NCBI RefSeq assembly: GCF_003014735.1
Contig: NZ_PYAX01000002.1
Location: 434,001 to 498,000, forward strand
Length of the DNA: 64,000 nucleotides
Reading direction: 5' to 3'
DNA from: Saccharothrix carnea
Lineage (GTDB): Bacteria > Actinomycetota > Actinomycetes > Mycobacteriales > Pseudonocardiaceae
The translations under genes and the position numbers were made by a program. The notes beneath the pieces were generated by a model. That model made no database searches. It was not told the origin of the DNA and worked only from the letters and a program-made list of their open reading frames with translations. Positions within the stretch are counted from its first letter, which is position 1, and the number at the start of each line of letters is the position of its first letter. Positions 24,670-31,801 of this stretch are shown piece by piece.

Positions 24670-24729
24670 CCTTGCGATCGGCTGACGGCGGGCGCACGGC
24701 GTTCCGGTCGGGGTGGTCACCGGGTAGCC
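24670..24729 (+). promoter_or_regulatory. Tandem 11-bp operator (reverse) plus GGGTAGCC element, site 12
   Basis: Minus-strand GTCAGC from 24686 and GCAAGG from 24675 (11 bp); GGGTAGCC at 24722, 52 bp from CCTTGC. The half-site is also part of the palindrome GCAAGGACCTTGC (24663-24675). TAGCCG ends six bases before the ATG at 24737. Confidence 0.7.
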
Positions 24730-24736
24730 GCCGGAC

Positions 24737-25540
24737 ATGGACGGTTTGCGAACACCGGCGTTGTTGGGAGCGGTCCTGGTCGTAGTGGTGGGCTGTGCGC
24801 AACCCCGGGAGGAGTCGGGGAGCGGTACGACGGGCACCGACGGGCGAGTGGGCGAGGTGGTGCTGCACAACGCGGTGGTCGAAGCGCCGGCGGACGGCTC
24901 GTGGTGGCCCGGTGACGACGCCGTGGTGAGGCTGACGCTGCTCACCGGGGCCGACCGGCCGGACTGGCTGCTCGGCGTGCGCACCGACAGCGCGGCCCGG
25001 GTCGAGTTGATGGCCGACCGCGACTGCGACGGCACGAGCGAACGGGTCGACCACATCCGCCTGCCCGCCGGAGGTGCTGCGGCACCCGAGCCTGGCGGCG
25101 TCGACACGGCCCACCACCTGCGGATCGTCGACTTCACCCGCGAGGTGCCTGCGGGCACCACTGTCCCGCTGACCTTCACCTTCGCCGAGGCTGGGCAGAC
25201 GACGTTGGACGTGCCGGTGAAGACGGGCGGGGACGGTGACGTGTCGCCACCGGCCACCTGCACCCCCGGCCCGTCCCCGACAACCGGTACCACACCGGCG
25301 ACGTCATCGACCCGGCCCGCGACGGTGCTGCGTGGCCGGGTGGTGGACGGCGTGGAGCCCGGGTGCCTGGTGCTGTCCACCGACCGCGGCCAGTTCCTGT
25401 TGCTCGGTGGCGACGAGGAGGTCCTCCGGGCGGGTGCGGAGGTCGTCGTGGAAGGTACGGTCCGCCCCGGCCAGGCCACGACCTGCCAGCAGGGAACGCC
25501 GTTCGCCGTCGACGAAGCGCGAACCGCGCCGACCCGATGA
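24737..25540 (+). CDS. PCu(A)C-like lipoprotein with C-terminal OB-like domain
   Basis: 267 residues: lipobox VVGC, then an LpqE-like domain matching the protein at 9052 ([45 protein letters not shown]) and again lacking the His/Met copper ligands. After a Thr/Pro linker comes a second beta-rich module ([27 protein letters not shown]) of about 65 residues that resembles an OB-like domain. The ATG is six bases after TAGCCG, consistent with leaderless transcription. The C-terminal module distinguishes it from the copy at 9052. Confidence 0.8.
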   Translation: MDGLRTPALLGAVLVVVVGCAQPREESGSGTTGTDGRVGEVVLHNAVVEAPADGSWWPGDDAVVRLTLLTGADRPDWLLGVRTDSAARVELMADRDCDGTSERVDHIRLPAGGAAAPEPGGVDTAHHLRIVDFTREVPAGTTVPLTFTFAEAGQTTLDVPVKTGGDGDVSPPATCTPGPSPTTGTTPATSSTRPATVLRGRVVDGVEPGCLVLSTDRGQFLLLGGDEEVLRAGAEVVVEGTVRPGQATTCQQGTPFAVDEARTAPTR

Positions 25541-25565
25541 GGCATGACCGGCGGTTCCGGCAGCC

Positions 25566-25607
25566 GCAAGGTGGCCGCAAGGTTCCTGCCCGGTGGCCCG
25601 GGAACCC
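25566..25607 (+). promoter_or_regulatory. Tandem 11-bp operator (forward) plus GGGAACCC element, site 13
   Basis: GCAAGG at 25566 and GCAAGG at 25577, both perfect and 11 bp apart; GGGAACCC at 25600 (23 bp). It precedes the SPW/penicillin-binding operon. Confidence 0.74.
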
Positions 25608-25718
25608 GGCTGACCATGACGAGCAGTGACAGCGCGGTGCAGGAGGCGGGTCCGATGGCGATATGCGGAAGCCCTGCGGCGGCCGTGCGGCCGGCGGCGG
25701 ATGCGGTCGGGTGACGTC

Positions 25719-26189
25719 ATGGGCCGATACCCGAGCGGTGAACCGGACTACCAGCGCGCCGCGCGGTTGACCGCCCGCCGGGGCGCACCGGGACCAGGTG
25801 CGGTGGTGGCGGCCGCAGGGGTGTGGCTGGTGCTCGCGCCCTCGGTCCTGGAGTACCCGGACGGCGGTGCGGTGATCAACGACGGTGTGGTCGGCGCCGT
25901 GGTTGCGATCGTCGCGATCACCGGCGCGGCGGTGCCCCGGGCCGCGTCGTGGTCGAGCGGGACGACCGCGCTGCTCGGCGTGTGGGAGGTGGCTTCGCCG
26001 TTCGTGCTCGGCCACGGCTCCGGCAGCTCGGTGGTGGCCAACCAGGTCGTGGTCGGCCTGGTTGTGGTCGTGCTGTCGCTGGCCGGTGTGGCGGTGTCGG
26101 TGGAGCGGTCGTGCTCGCGCAGCCCGATGCGGGCGAGGCCGTCCCGGTGGGAGCGGCGTCGTGCGCGGCCCCGCCGGGTGCGTCGGTGA
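25719..26189 (+). CDS. SPW-repeat-like membrane protein
   Basis: 156 residues with two SPW-like units: GVWLVLAPSVLEYPD and GVWEVASPFVLGHG, giving four helices, followed by an Arg-rich tail. Divergent from the other three copies; the linker between units reads RAASWSSGTTALL instead of PWLSLVN. ATG at 25719 was chosen since upstream residues are Arg-rich noise. The penicillin-binding gene starts 11 bp after its stop, making a two-gene operon. Confidence 0.78.
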   Translation: MGRYPSGEPDYQRAARLTARRGAPGPGAVVAAAGVWLVLAPSVLEYPDGGAVINDGVVGAVVAIVAITGAAVPRAASWSSGTTALLGVWEVASPFVLGHGSGSSVVANQVVVGLVVVVLSLAGVAVSVERSCSRSPMRARPSRWERRRARPRRVRR

Positions 26190-26200
26190 AGAGGGGAACG

Positions 26201-28324
26201 ATGACGCGTCTTGTGGGTCTGTGCTTGGTGGCGGGTGTGCTGTTGGCCGGGGTGCTGTTCCCGGTCGTGGGTGGGGCGGGGGTGCTGCTCGCTCGGACTG
26301 GTGATCACATCACGGGCCCGGTCGCGTTGCCCGCCGACGTCGAACCGCCGACGGTGACGACCTTGGTCGACGCCGACGGCGAGCCGTTCGCCCACCTCTA
26401 CGACCAGTACCGCGTGTTGGTGGCCTCTGACGAAATCTCCCCGGCGATGAAGGACGCCGTCGTGGCCGTGGAGGACCACCGGTTCTACGAGCACCACGGT
26501 GTGGACTGGGTGGCGACCGTGCGGGCCGCGCTGCGCAACTACGCCTCGGGTGGCGTGGTGCAGGGTGCGTCGACGCTGACCCAGCAGTACGTCAAGAACC
26601 ACTTGATCCACGTGGAGGCGCGGCACGACCCCCTGCGCCAAGCGCGGGCCCGGATGCGCACACCCGAGCGCAAGTTGCGGGAGATCCGCACGGCCGTGGC
26701 CTTGGAGAGGCGCCTGTCCAAGGACGAGATCCTGACCCGTTACCTCAACACGGTGCCGTTCGGGGCCGGGACCTACGGCGTCGCGGCGGCGGCCCGGACC
26801 TACTTCGGCACCACACCGGACCGCCTGACCGTGCCGCAGGCCGCACTGCTGGCCGCCTTGGTCAACAGCCCGGCGGCGCTGAACCCCGAGCACCACCCCG
26901 AGGCGGCCCTGCAACGCCGCAACGTCGTCATCGACCTCATGGCGCGGTACCGCATGCTGGTTCCGGAGGTGGCGGAGCAAGCCAAGCGGGAACCGCTGGG
27001 CGTGCGAACCCCGGTGCGGCCCCTGCCCAACGGGTGCGTGGGCGCCGACCCGGGACTCGGCTTCTTCTGCTCCTACGTGATCGACCACCTGCTCGCCAAG
27101 GGGCTCGACCCGGAGCGGTTGAAGACCGGCGGCTACACCGTCCGCACCACCCTGGACCGGGAGGTCAGCGCCGCCGTTGAACGGGCGGTGCGGGTGCAGG
27201 TCCCTCGCGACACCTCCGGTGTCGCCAACACGATGGCCGTGGTCGAGCCCGGCCGGGAGCGGCACGAGGTCACCGCGCTGGTGGCCAACCGCGACCACGG
27301 CCCAGACGCCGCGCAGTTCCAGACCATGCTCGACCTGCCGTCCGGGGTGTCCAACACGTTCGGCGCGGGTTCGGTCTTCAAGGTCTTCACCGCCGCCGCT
27401 GCCCTGGAGCACGGCTATGGCCCCGACTCGGTCGTCGACTCGCCCACCTCCTACACATCCCGGGTGTTCAAGGGCGGTGCGCAGGGTTGTCCGTCCACGG
27501 GTGAGCCGGACACGCGCTGGTACTGCCTGCGCAATCACAACGACGACTACCCGCCGCGCATGACGCTGCGCCAGGCCCTGGCCACCTCACCCAACACCGC
27601 CTTCGTGATCCTGGAGGAACGGGTCGGCCTGGACGCGGTGGTCGACGTGGCCCGAAGGCTGGGCATGCGCCGTACCCTGGCAAGCAATATCGCCGGTGAC
27701 GCGCCGGACCCGAACTCGCCGCGACCTGAGCTGCGGGTCGACCAGGCGGAGTTCTTCACCGGCCGGCAGAACGCCTCCTTCACCCTCGGCCCGGCCCCGT
27801 CGAGCACCCTGGAACTGGCCAACGTCGCCGCCACGATCGTCAGCGGTGGCACCTGGTGCGAACCGACACCGCTCGTCGAGGTGGTCGACCGGCACGGGCA
27901 GGTCGTGGACCTCCCGGCCTCACCGTGCGAGCAGGCCGTGCCCGAAGCGGTGGCCGACGCCCTGGCCACGGCGCTGAGCGACGACGAGGACCGCGGCACC
28001 GCCGCCCAGGCGGCCCGGCGGCACGGGTGGAGCCGGCCGATGATCGGCAAGACCGGCACCACCGAGGAGTACAAGTCCGCGGCGTTCCTCGGCGCGACGA
28101 TGGACCACGCAGGAGCGGTGCAGACGTTCAACGACAGCCCCGACCCCCGTCCCGTCTGTGTCGGGACGGGTGCGCCGAGGCTGTGCGCGAGCGGCAACCT
28201 CTACGGCGGCACCGTCCCTGCCCACACCTGGTTCGACGCCATGACGCAGATCCACGCCAACCTGCCCGCGACACCCCTCCCACCGCTCCCGCGCACCCAG
28301 CAAGCGAGCACCGGTGACGGATGA
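26201..28324 (+). CDS. Class A penicillin-binding protein (transglycosylase/transpeptidase)
   Basis: 707 residues: an N-terminal membrane anchor (about 4-30), a GT51 glycosyltransferase domain with VEDHRFYEHHGVDW and GASTLTQQYVKN, and a transpeptidase domain with the active-site Ser391 in GSVFK, the SPN motif at 463, and KTG at 617. It polymerises and cross-links peptidoglycan outside the membrane. Shorter than housekeeping PonA proteins and without PASTA repeats. ATG at 26201 follows GAGGGGAACG. The operon with an SPW protein under site 13 suggests stress-conditioned wall synthesis. Confidence 0.94.
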   Translation: MTRLVGLCLVAGVLLAGVLFPVVGGAGVLLARTGDHITGPVALPADVEPPTVTTLVDADGEPFAHLYDQYRVLVASDEISPAMKDAVVAVEDHRFYEHHGVDWVATVRAALRNYASGGVVQGASTLTQQYVKNHLIHVEARHDPLRQARARMRTPERKLREIRTAVALERRLSKDEILTRYLNTVPFGAGTYGVAAAARTYFGTTPDRLTVPQAALLAALVNSPAALNPEHHPEAALQRRNVVIDLMARYRMLVPEVAEQAKREPLGVRTPVRPLPNGCVGADPGLGFFCSYVIDHLLAKGLDPERLKTGGYTVRTTLDREVSAAVERAVRVQVPRDTSGVANTMAVVEPGRERHEVTALVANRDHGPDAAQFQTMLDLPSGVSNTFGAGSVFKVFTAAAALEHGYGPDSVVDSPTSYTSRVFKGGAQGCPSTGEPDTRWYCLRNHNDDYPPRMTLRQALATSPNTAFVILEERVGLDAVVDVARRLGMRRTLASNIAGDAPDPNSPRPELRVDQAEFFTGRQNASFTLGPAPSSTLELANVAATIVSGGTWCEPTPLVEVVDRHGQVVDLPASPCEQAVPEAVADALATALSDDEDRGTAAQAARRHGWSRPMIGKTGTTEEYKSAAFLGATMDHAGAVQTFNDSPDPRPVCVGTGAPRLCASGNLYGGTVPAHTWFDAMTQIHANLPATPLPPLPRTQQASTGDG

Positions 28325-28394
28325 GCCGCGACTCGCGGTCCCGTGGAGGCGGACATGCTCCACCAGAGGTGACTCGTGGGACGACCCGGGGATC

Positions 28395-29615
28395 TCAACC
28401 GGACGGGTTACGGCCGGTGTCGGGCTGGTCCGGCCCGCCGGTGGGCAGGTTGTCAGGCGGTTCGATGCGCAGGGCCTTGGCGACCGGCACGTCGGAGGAG
28501 GAGTGCAGGACGATCGACAGGGCGATGGTGACCGCGACCAGGTCGAACAGGTGTGCTGCTTCGGGCAGGCCGGATTGCAGGACCAGCAGGCCGTAGACGA
28601 CCGAGGCGAAGCCCTTGGGCCCGAACCAGGCCGCTGCGGCGCGTTCCCGCCGGGTCAGCCTGCTGCGCAGCAGCGAGACGGCCATGGACAGCGGACGGAC
28701 GAGCAGGATGGCCAGCACGGGCACCAGCCAGTCACCGAGGCTCAGATGGGACAACCGTTCGGGGGTGATCAAGGCGCCGAAGACGAGCAGCGCGGCGAAC
28801 TTGGTGGTCTCGGACAGCAGGTCGCCGAAGTGTTCGAACCGCTCGGCGGCACTGGGGGTGAGGGTGGCGATGGTGGAACCGGCGGCGAAGGCGGCCAGGT
28901 AGGGGTTGGCGTGGGTCAGGTCGGCCGCGGCGTAGACCACGATGCCCACCGACAGCGGTCCGAGGGCTTGCAGGCGGGGTTCGGCGCCCAGGACCGGCAG
29001 CCGCAGCGCCAGCGCCACCAGGCCGGGCACCGCGACGCCGAGGACCAGGCCGAGGACGAGTTCGAGGGCGATCTCGCCGGGGTGGGCGGTCTCGTGGGAG
29101 GCAGCGGCCAGGAAGAGCAGCACGAACGGCAGGGCCAGGCCGTCGTTGAGACCGGACTCGACGTTGAGCAGGCGCCGCAGCCGCAGCGGCACGTCCTCGC
29201 GGCCCACAATGGCGGAGGCGAACACCGGGTCGGTGGGGGACAGGATCGCGCCCAGCAGGAACGCGGTGGCCCAGTCCAGGCCGGCCAGGTAGTGGGCGGG
29301 CAGGGCGATGCCGATCATGGCCAGGGGCATGCCGATGCCCAGGGCCTTGCCCGAACTGCGCCATCCCTGGCGCAACGCGGGCAGCCCGGCCCGCTGGCCG
29401 TCGGTGAACAACACGGTGAACAGCGCCAGGTCGGCCAGCGCCGAGACGAACCCGCTTTCGGAGGGGATCTCGACCAGACCGAACCCGCCCTGCCCGAGCA
29501 GCGCGCCCGCGAGCAGCACCATCAGCGCCGTCGACAGCACCGTGCGCGCCGCCAGACCCGACAGCGCCACGCTGACCAGCATCACCACACCGAAGGCCAG
29601 GACCAAGGTCACCAC
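28395..29615 (-). CDS. CPA1-family cation/proton antiporter-like transporter
   Basis: 406 residues with about 12 membrane helices: LSPTDPVFASAIVG carries the ion-binding Asp, followed by LLNVESGLNDGLALPFV and later AWFGPKGFASVVYG. GTG at 29615 is behind GGGAGG; a GTG three bases on (29612) has better spacing from an inner GGAG. It is transcribed away from the lipoprotein at 29795 and shares the intervening operator (site 14), for which a GGGTACC element lies on its strand 35 bp away. Confidence 0.88.
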   Translation of the reverse strand: MVTLVLAFGVVMLVSVALSGLAARTVLSTALMVLLAGALLGQGGFGLVEIPSESGFVSALADLALFTVLFTDGQRAGLPALRQGWRSSGKALGIGMPLAMIGIALPAHYLAGLDWATAFLLGAILSPTDPVFASAIVGREDVPLRLRRLLNVESGLNDGLALPFVLLFLAAASHETAHPGEIALELVLGLVLGVAVPGLVALALRLPVLGAEPRLQALGPLSVGIVVYAAADLTHANPYLAAFAAGSTIATLTPSAAERFEHFGDLLSETTKFAALLVFGALITPERLSHLSLGDWLVPVLAILLVRPLSMAVSLLRSRLTRRERAAAAWFGPKGFASVVYGLLVLQSGLPEAAHLFDLVAVTIALSIVLHSSSDVPVAKALRIEPPDNLPTGGPDQPDTGRNPSG

Positions 29616-29709
29616 GGGCTCCAGTCCTCCCGGCACCCGGCCGGGGATCGCGCTGAACGGGGCACGAACCCCCGGTACCCGCCAGGTGGTCGGCCAACCG
29701 GCCGGACAA

Positions 29710-29758
29710 CCTTGCGATTGCCCGACGAGCCGCACCCAGGGCGACAGCGCGGGTAGCC
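29710..29758. promoter_or_regulatory. Tandem 11-bp operator in divergent promoter, site 14
   Basis: Minus-strand GTCGGG from 29726 and GCAAGG from 29715 (11 bp). On the plus strand GGGTAGCC begins at 29751, 41 bp from CCTTGC, one helical turn closer than in other reverse-class sites. On the minus strand GGGTACC lies 35 bp from GCAAGG. Confidence 0.62.
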
Positions 29759-29794
29759 AGGCTGTGCACCCGACCTCGAGAACAGGAGCCGTCG

Positions 29795-30388
29795 ATGTTC
29801 CACAAGACCACTCGAACGTGTGTCCTGGCCGCTGCGTCGTGCCTGGCCTTGACAGTGCTGGGCGGCTGCGGTTCCGGCACGGCCGACGAACCGGCCACCG
29901 TGCCGCCGACGTCGAACGCCCTGGGGGCGGACCCACCGCGCAGCCTCGGGGACGCCGAGCAGTGCCTGACCGCCGGGCTGCGCGTCCACCTCGGTCCCGG
30001 CAACAATGACATGCAGGGTGCCCACCTGCCCCTGCGGTTCACCAACACCGCCTCACAGCCGTGCACCCTCCAGGGCGCGCCGGGGGTCTCCTACGTCACC
30101 GGCGAGGGCGGGGAGCAGGTCGGCCTGCCGGCCGAGCGCGACACCGACGGCCCAGTGGTGACCCTGGCACCCGACGAGACCGCGTCCGCGCCTCTGCTGC
30201 TGTCCAGCGCGCCGCGGAAGACTCCCGACTGCGAGCAGGTCCAGGTCGGTGGGCTGCGGGTCTACCCGCCGAACAACACGGAACCGGTGTTCGTCGAGCA
30301 GGGTGCCACCGCATGCGCACCGCCGCTCGACGGCCCGTTCCTGGAGGTCGGCCCGGTCCGACCGGGAGCCGACAGCACCGGGACCTGA
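29795..30388 (+). CDS. DUF4232 lipoprotein
   Basis: 197 residues: lipobox LGGC, a Pro/Thr linker, then a DUF4232 beta-sandwich with LPLRFTNTASQPCTLQGAPG, VTLAPDETASAPLLLS and the paired cysteines typical of the family (CTLQG with a late C). ATG at 29795 follows AGGAG. Surface-anchored; function unknown. It stands behind site 14. Confidence 0.85.
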   Translation: MFHKTTRTCVLAAASCLALTVLGGCGSGTADEPATVPPTSNALGADPPRSLGDAEQCLTAGLRVHLGPGNNDMQGAHLPLRFTNTASQPCTLQGAPGVSYVTGEGGEQVGLPAERDTDGPVVTLAPDETASAPLLLSSAPRKTPDCEQVQVGGLRVYPPNNTEPVFVEQGATACAPPLDGPFLEVGPVRPGADSTGT

Positions 30389-30422
30389 CACCGGACCACA
30401 CGTCCGGCGTGGGCCGCATCGA

Positions 30423-30442
30423 GGCCGACCGCACGGTCGGCC
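30423..30442 (+). terminator. Terminator-like hairpin after DUF4232 lipoprotein
   Basis: Perfect 8-bp arms GGCCGACC and GGTCGGCC with the loop GCAC, 35 bp after the stop. Confidence 0.5.
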
Positions 30443-30653
30443 GTGCCGTCGGTGCCCAACGGGACGCGTGCCGTGCGGAGGCGCACAGTCGGTGGGGGTG
30501 CTTGTGGTGGTCGACAACGGGGGCGAGGCGTGGCTCCCTGTTCCGACTGATCCGAGGTGGTGCACGTCCGCAGGTGCGGTGGCCTGCTCACCGGCGCGGC
30601 GCAGCGCACCCCGGTGACGGTGGGATCGGAGAATCCGAACGGGGAGGAACCGT

Positions 30654-30670
30654 GCAAGGTGATCGTCAGG
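30654..30670 (+). promoter_or_regulatory. Tandem 11-bp operator, site 15
   Basis: GCAAGG at 30654 and GTCAGG at 30665, 11 bp apart, about 95 nt upstream of the ATPase gene. No GGGTAGCC-type element at +23. Confidence 0.45.
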
Positions 30671-30762
30671 TTCCGTGGACCGTGCCGGTGGCAGACTCGG
30701 ACCGTGGTTCGAGATCCTGCCGCCGCGTGCCCCGGCCACCCTGGGGCGGATGGGGGCCGACG

Positions 30763-31167
30763 ATGAGTGCCGGTCACGACGGCGCCGCCTTTGACGCCGG
30801 TTATGACACGGCTGTGCTGGTGGTCCGGGACGACGGGATCCTGTGGCGGAAGACGACCTGGCTGTGGCTGCGCGAACGCATGCACGGCTGGCCGGTCCAC
30901 GACGTGCTGCGGGTCGAACTGGTCGTCGCCGAACTGCTGGACAACGCGCAGCGCTACGGTCTCCCGCGTTACGTGGTGGAGCTCGTGCTGGACCGGCATG
31001 CCGAGATCCTCACGATCAGGGTTCGCAACCGCGCCCCGCGCAGCGGCGCCGGTTGGCCTCGGGCAGCCGGGTTGGCCATAGTCGAGGCGCTGAGCGAGCA
31101 GTGGGGCGTCGTGGCGATGGGGAACTCCACGACTGTGTGGGCGAAAATGCGGTTCGCCGCGGTGTGA
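30763..31167 (+). CDS. HATPase_c_2 protein (anti-sigma-factor-kinase-like)
   Basis: 134 residues with a GHKL ATP-binding core: an N-box ELLDNAQRYG, a strand VVELVLD, then AGLAIVEALSEQWGV and a C-terminal VWAKMRF. It resembles the short RsbW/SpoIIAB-like ATPases abundant in actinomycetes, which bind sigma or anti-anti-sigma factors; the G1 box is weak. ATG at 30763, with a GTG at 30727 as alternative. Cytosolic. Partner not in the window. Confidence 0.78.
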   Translation: MSAGHDGAAFDAGYDTAVLVVRDDGILWRKTTWLWLRERMHGWPVHDVLRVELVVAELLDNAQRYGLPRYVVELVLDRHAEILTIRVRNRAPRSGAGWPRAAGLAIVEALSEQWGVVAMGNSTTVWAKMRFAAV

Positions 31168-31346
31168 CGGCGGTCCCGGGTACGGCTCGGCACGCGTCAC
31201 TCCCGGCCCCGATCACGTGGTTCGTCGTGCCGGTGACGGGCGGCGGCGCACTGTCCTGCCCGAATCGTTCATCGGGAACATGGTGGGCGTCCGTGGTCGG
31301 TCACCGATGTTCATGGGAGGAGAGTCGTTCGTGGGATCGGCTGTTC

Positions 31347-31444
31347 GTGCGGGAGCCACGGAACTGGACGGTGCCGGTCTCGCTGGTGCTGCTCGCCGGT
31401 TGCACGGCCGGTCCTGCCTCGAACGCCGTTTCGTCGCCGGATGC
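31347..31444 (+). pseudogene. Truncated lipoprotein signal region
   Basis: GTG at 31347 opens VREPRNWTVPVSLVLLAGC, a typical lipoprotein signal with lipobox LLAGC, and continues for a few Ser/Ala-rich residues. At about 31441 the sequence switches to recombinase sequence. It is the 5' stub of a lost lipoprotein gene. Confidence 0.6.
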
Positions 31445-31801
31445 AGGAGCACGTGTTCACCGGTCTGGACGGAGGACTGCTACGCCGGTCGAACTTCCGG
31501 CGGCGGGTCTGGCTGCCCCTCGTCAACGGCGATCCGAGCCGGGGATGGGCGCCGATCCATCCTGGTCTGCACTTCCATGACCTACGTCATACACAAGAGG
31601 TGGCTCATTGAAGACGGCGTGCCGGAGATCCTCCAGTGCAAGCGCCTCGGACACCGGATGGCGGGGGTTCGGGGCATCTACTCGCATGTGACGCAGGTCA
31701 TGGTGGACGCGATGCCCGACGGGCTGCAGCGTCGCTGGGAGCGTTCGCTGAGGACGCTTCAAATCTTTTCGAGCCCTGACTCCGAGTACACCAGAGCCTG
31801 A
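31441..31801 (+). pseudogene. Relic of phage-type tyrosine recombinase (integrase) C-terminus
   Basis: From 31441 the frame reads VFTGLDGGLLRRSNFRRRVW and LHFHDLRHTQEV with the conserved HxLRH box, then hits a stop. In the shifted frame follows WLIEDGVPEILQCKRLGHR and YSHVTQVMVDAM with the late RLGH and Y region. The catalytic Tyr is in IYSHVT. Only the last ~110 residues survive and they are frameshifted. It marks the right border of the stress island. Confidence 0.85.

Larger units (their letters stand above)
30389..30762. other. Intergenic region with hairpin and operator
   Basis: 374 bp with no recognised gene. It contains a terminator-like hairpin (30423-30442) and operator site 15; one frame (from about 30497) has a protein-like start but no family match. 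Confidence 0.5.

Noticed and set aside
25748-27538. 596-codon frame antisense to the penicillin-binding protein
   Set aside because: Shadow of the real gene, which has all catalytic motifs.
30497-30617. Possible small protein starting near 30497
   Set aside because: No ribosome-binding site and no conserved motif.
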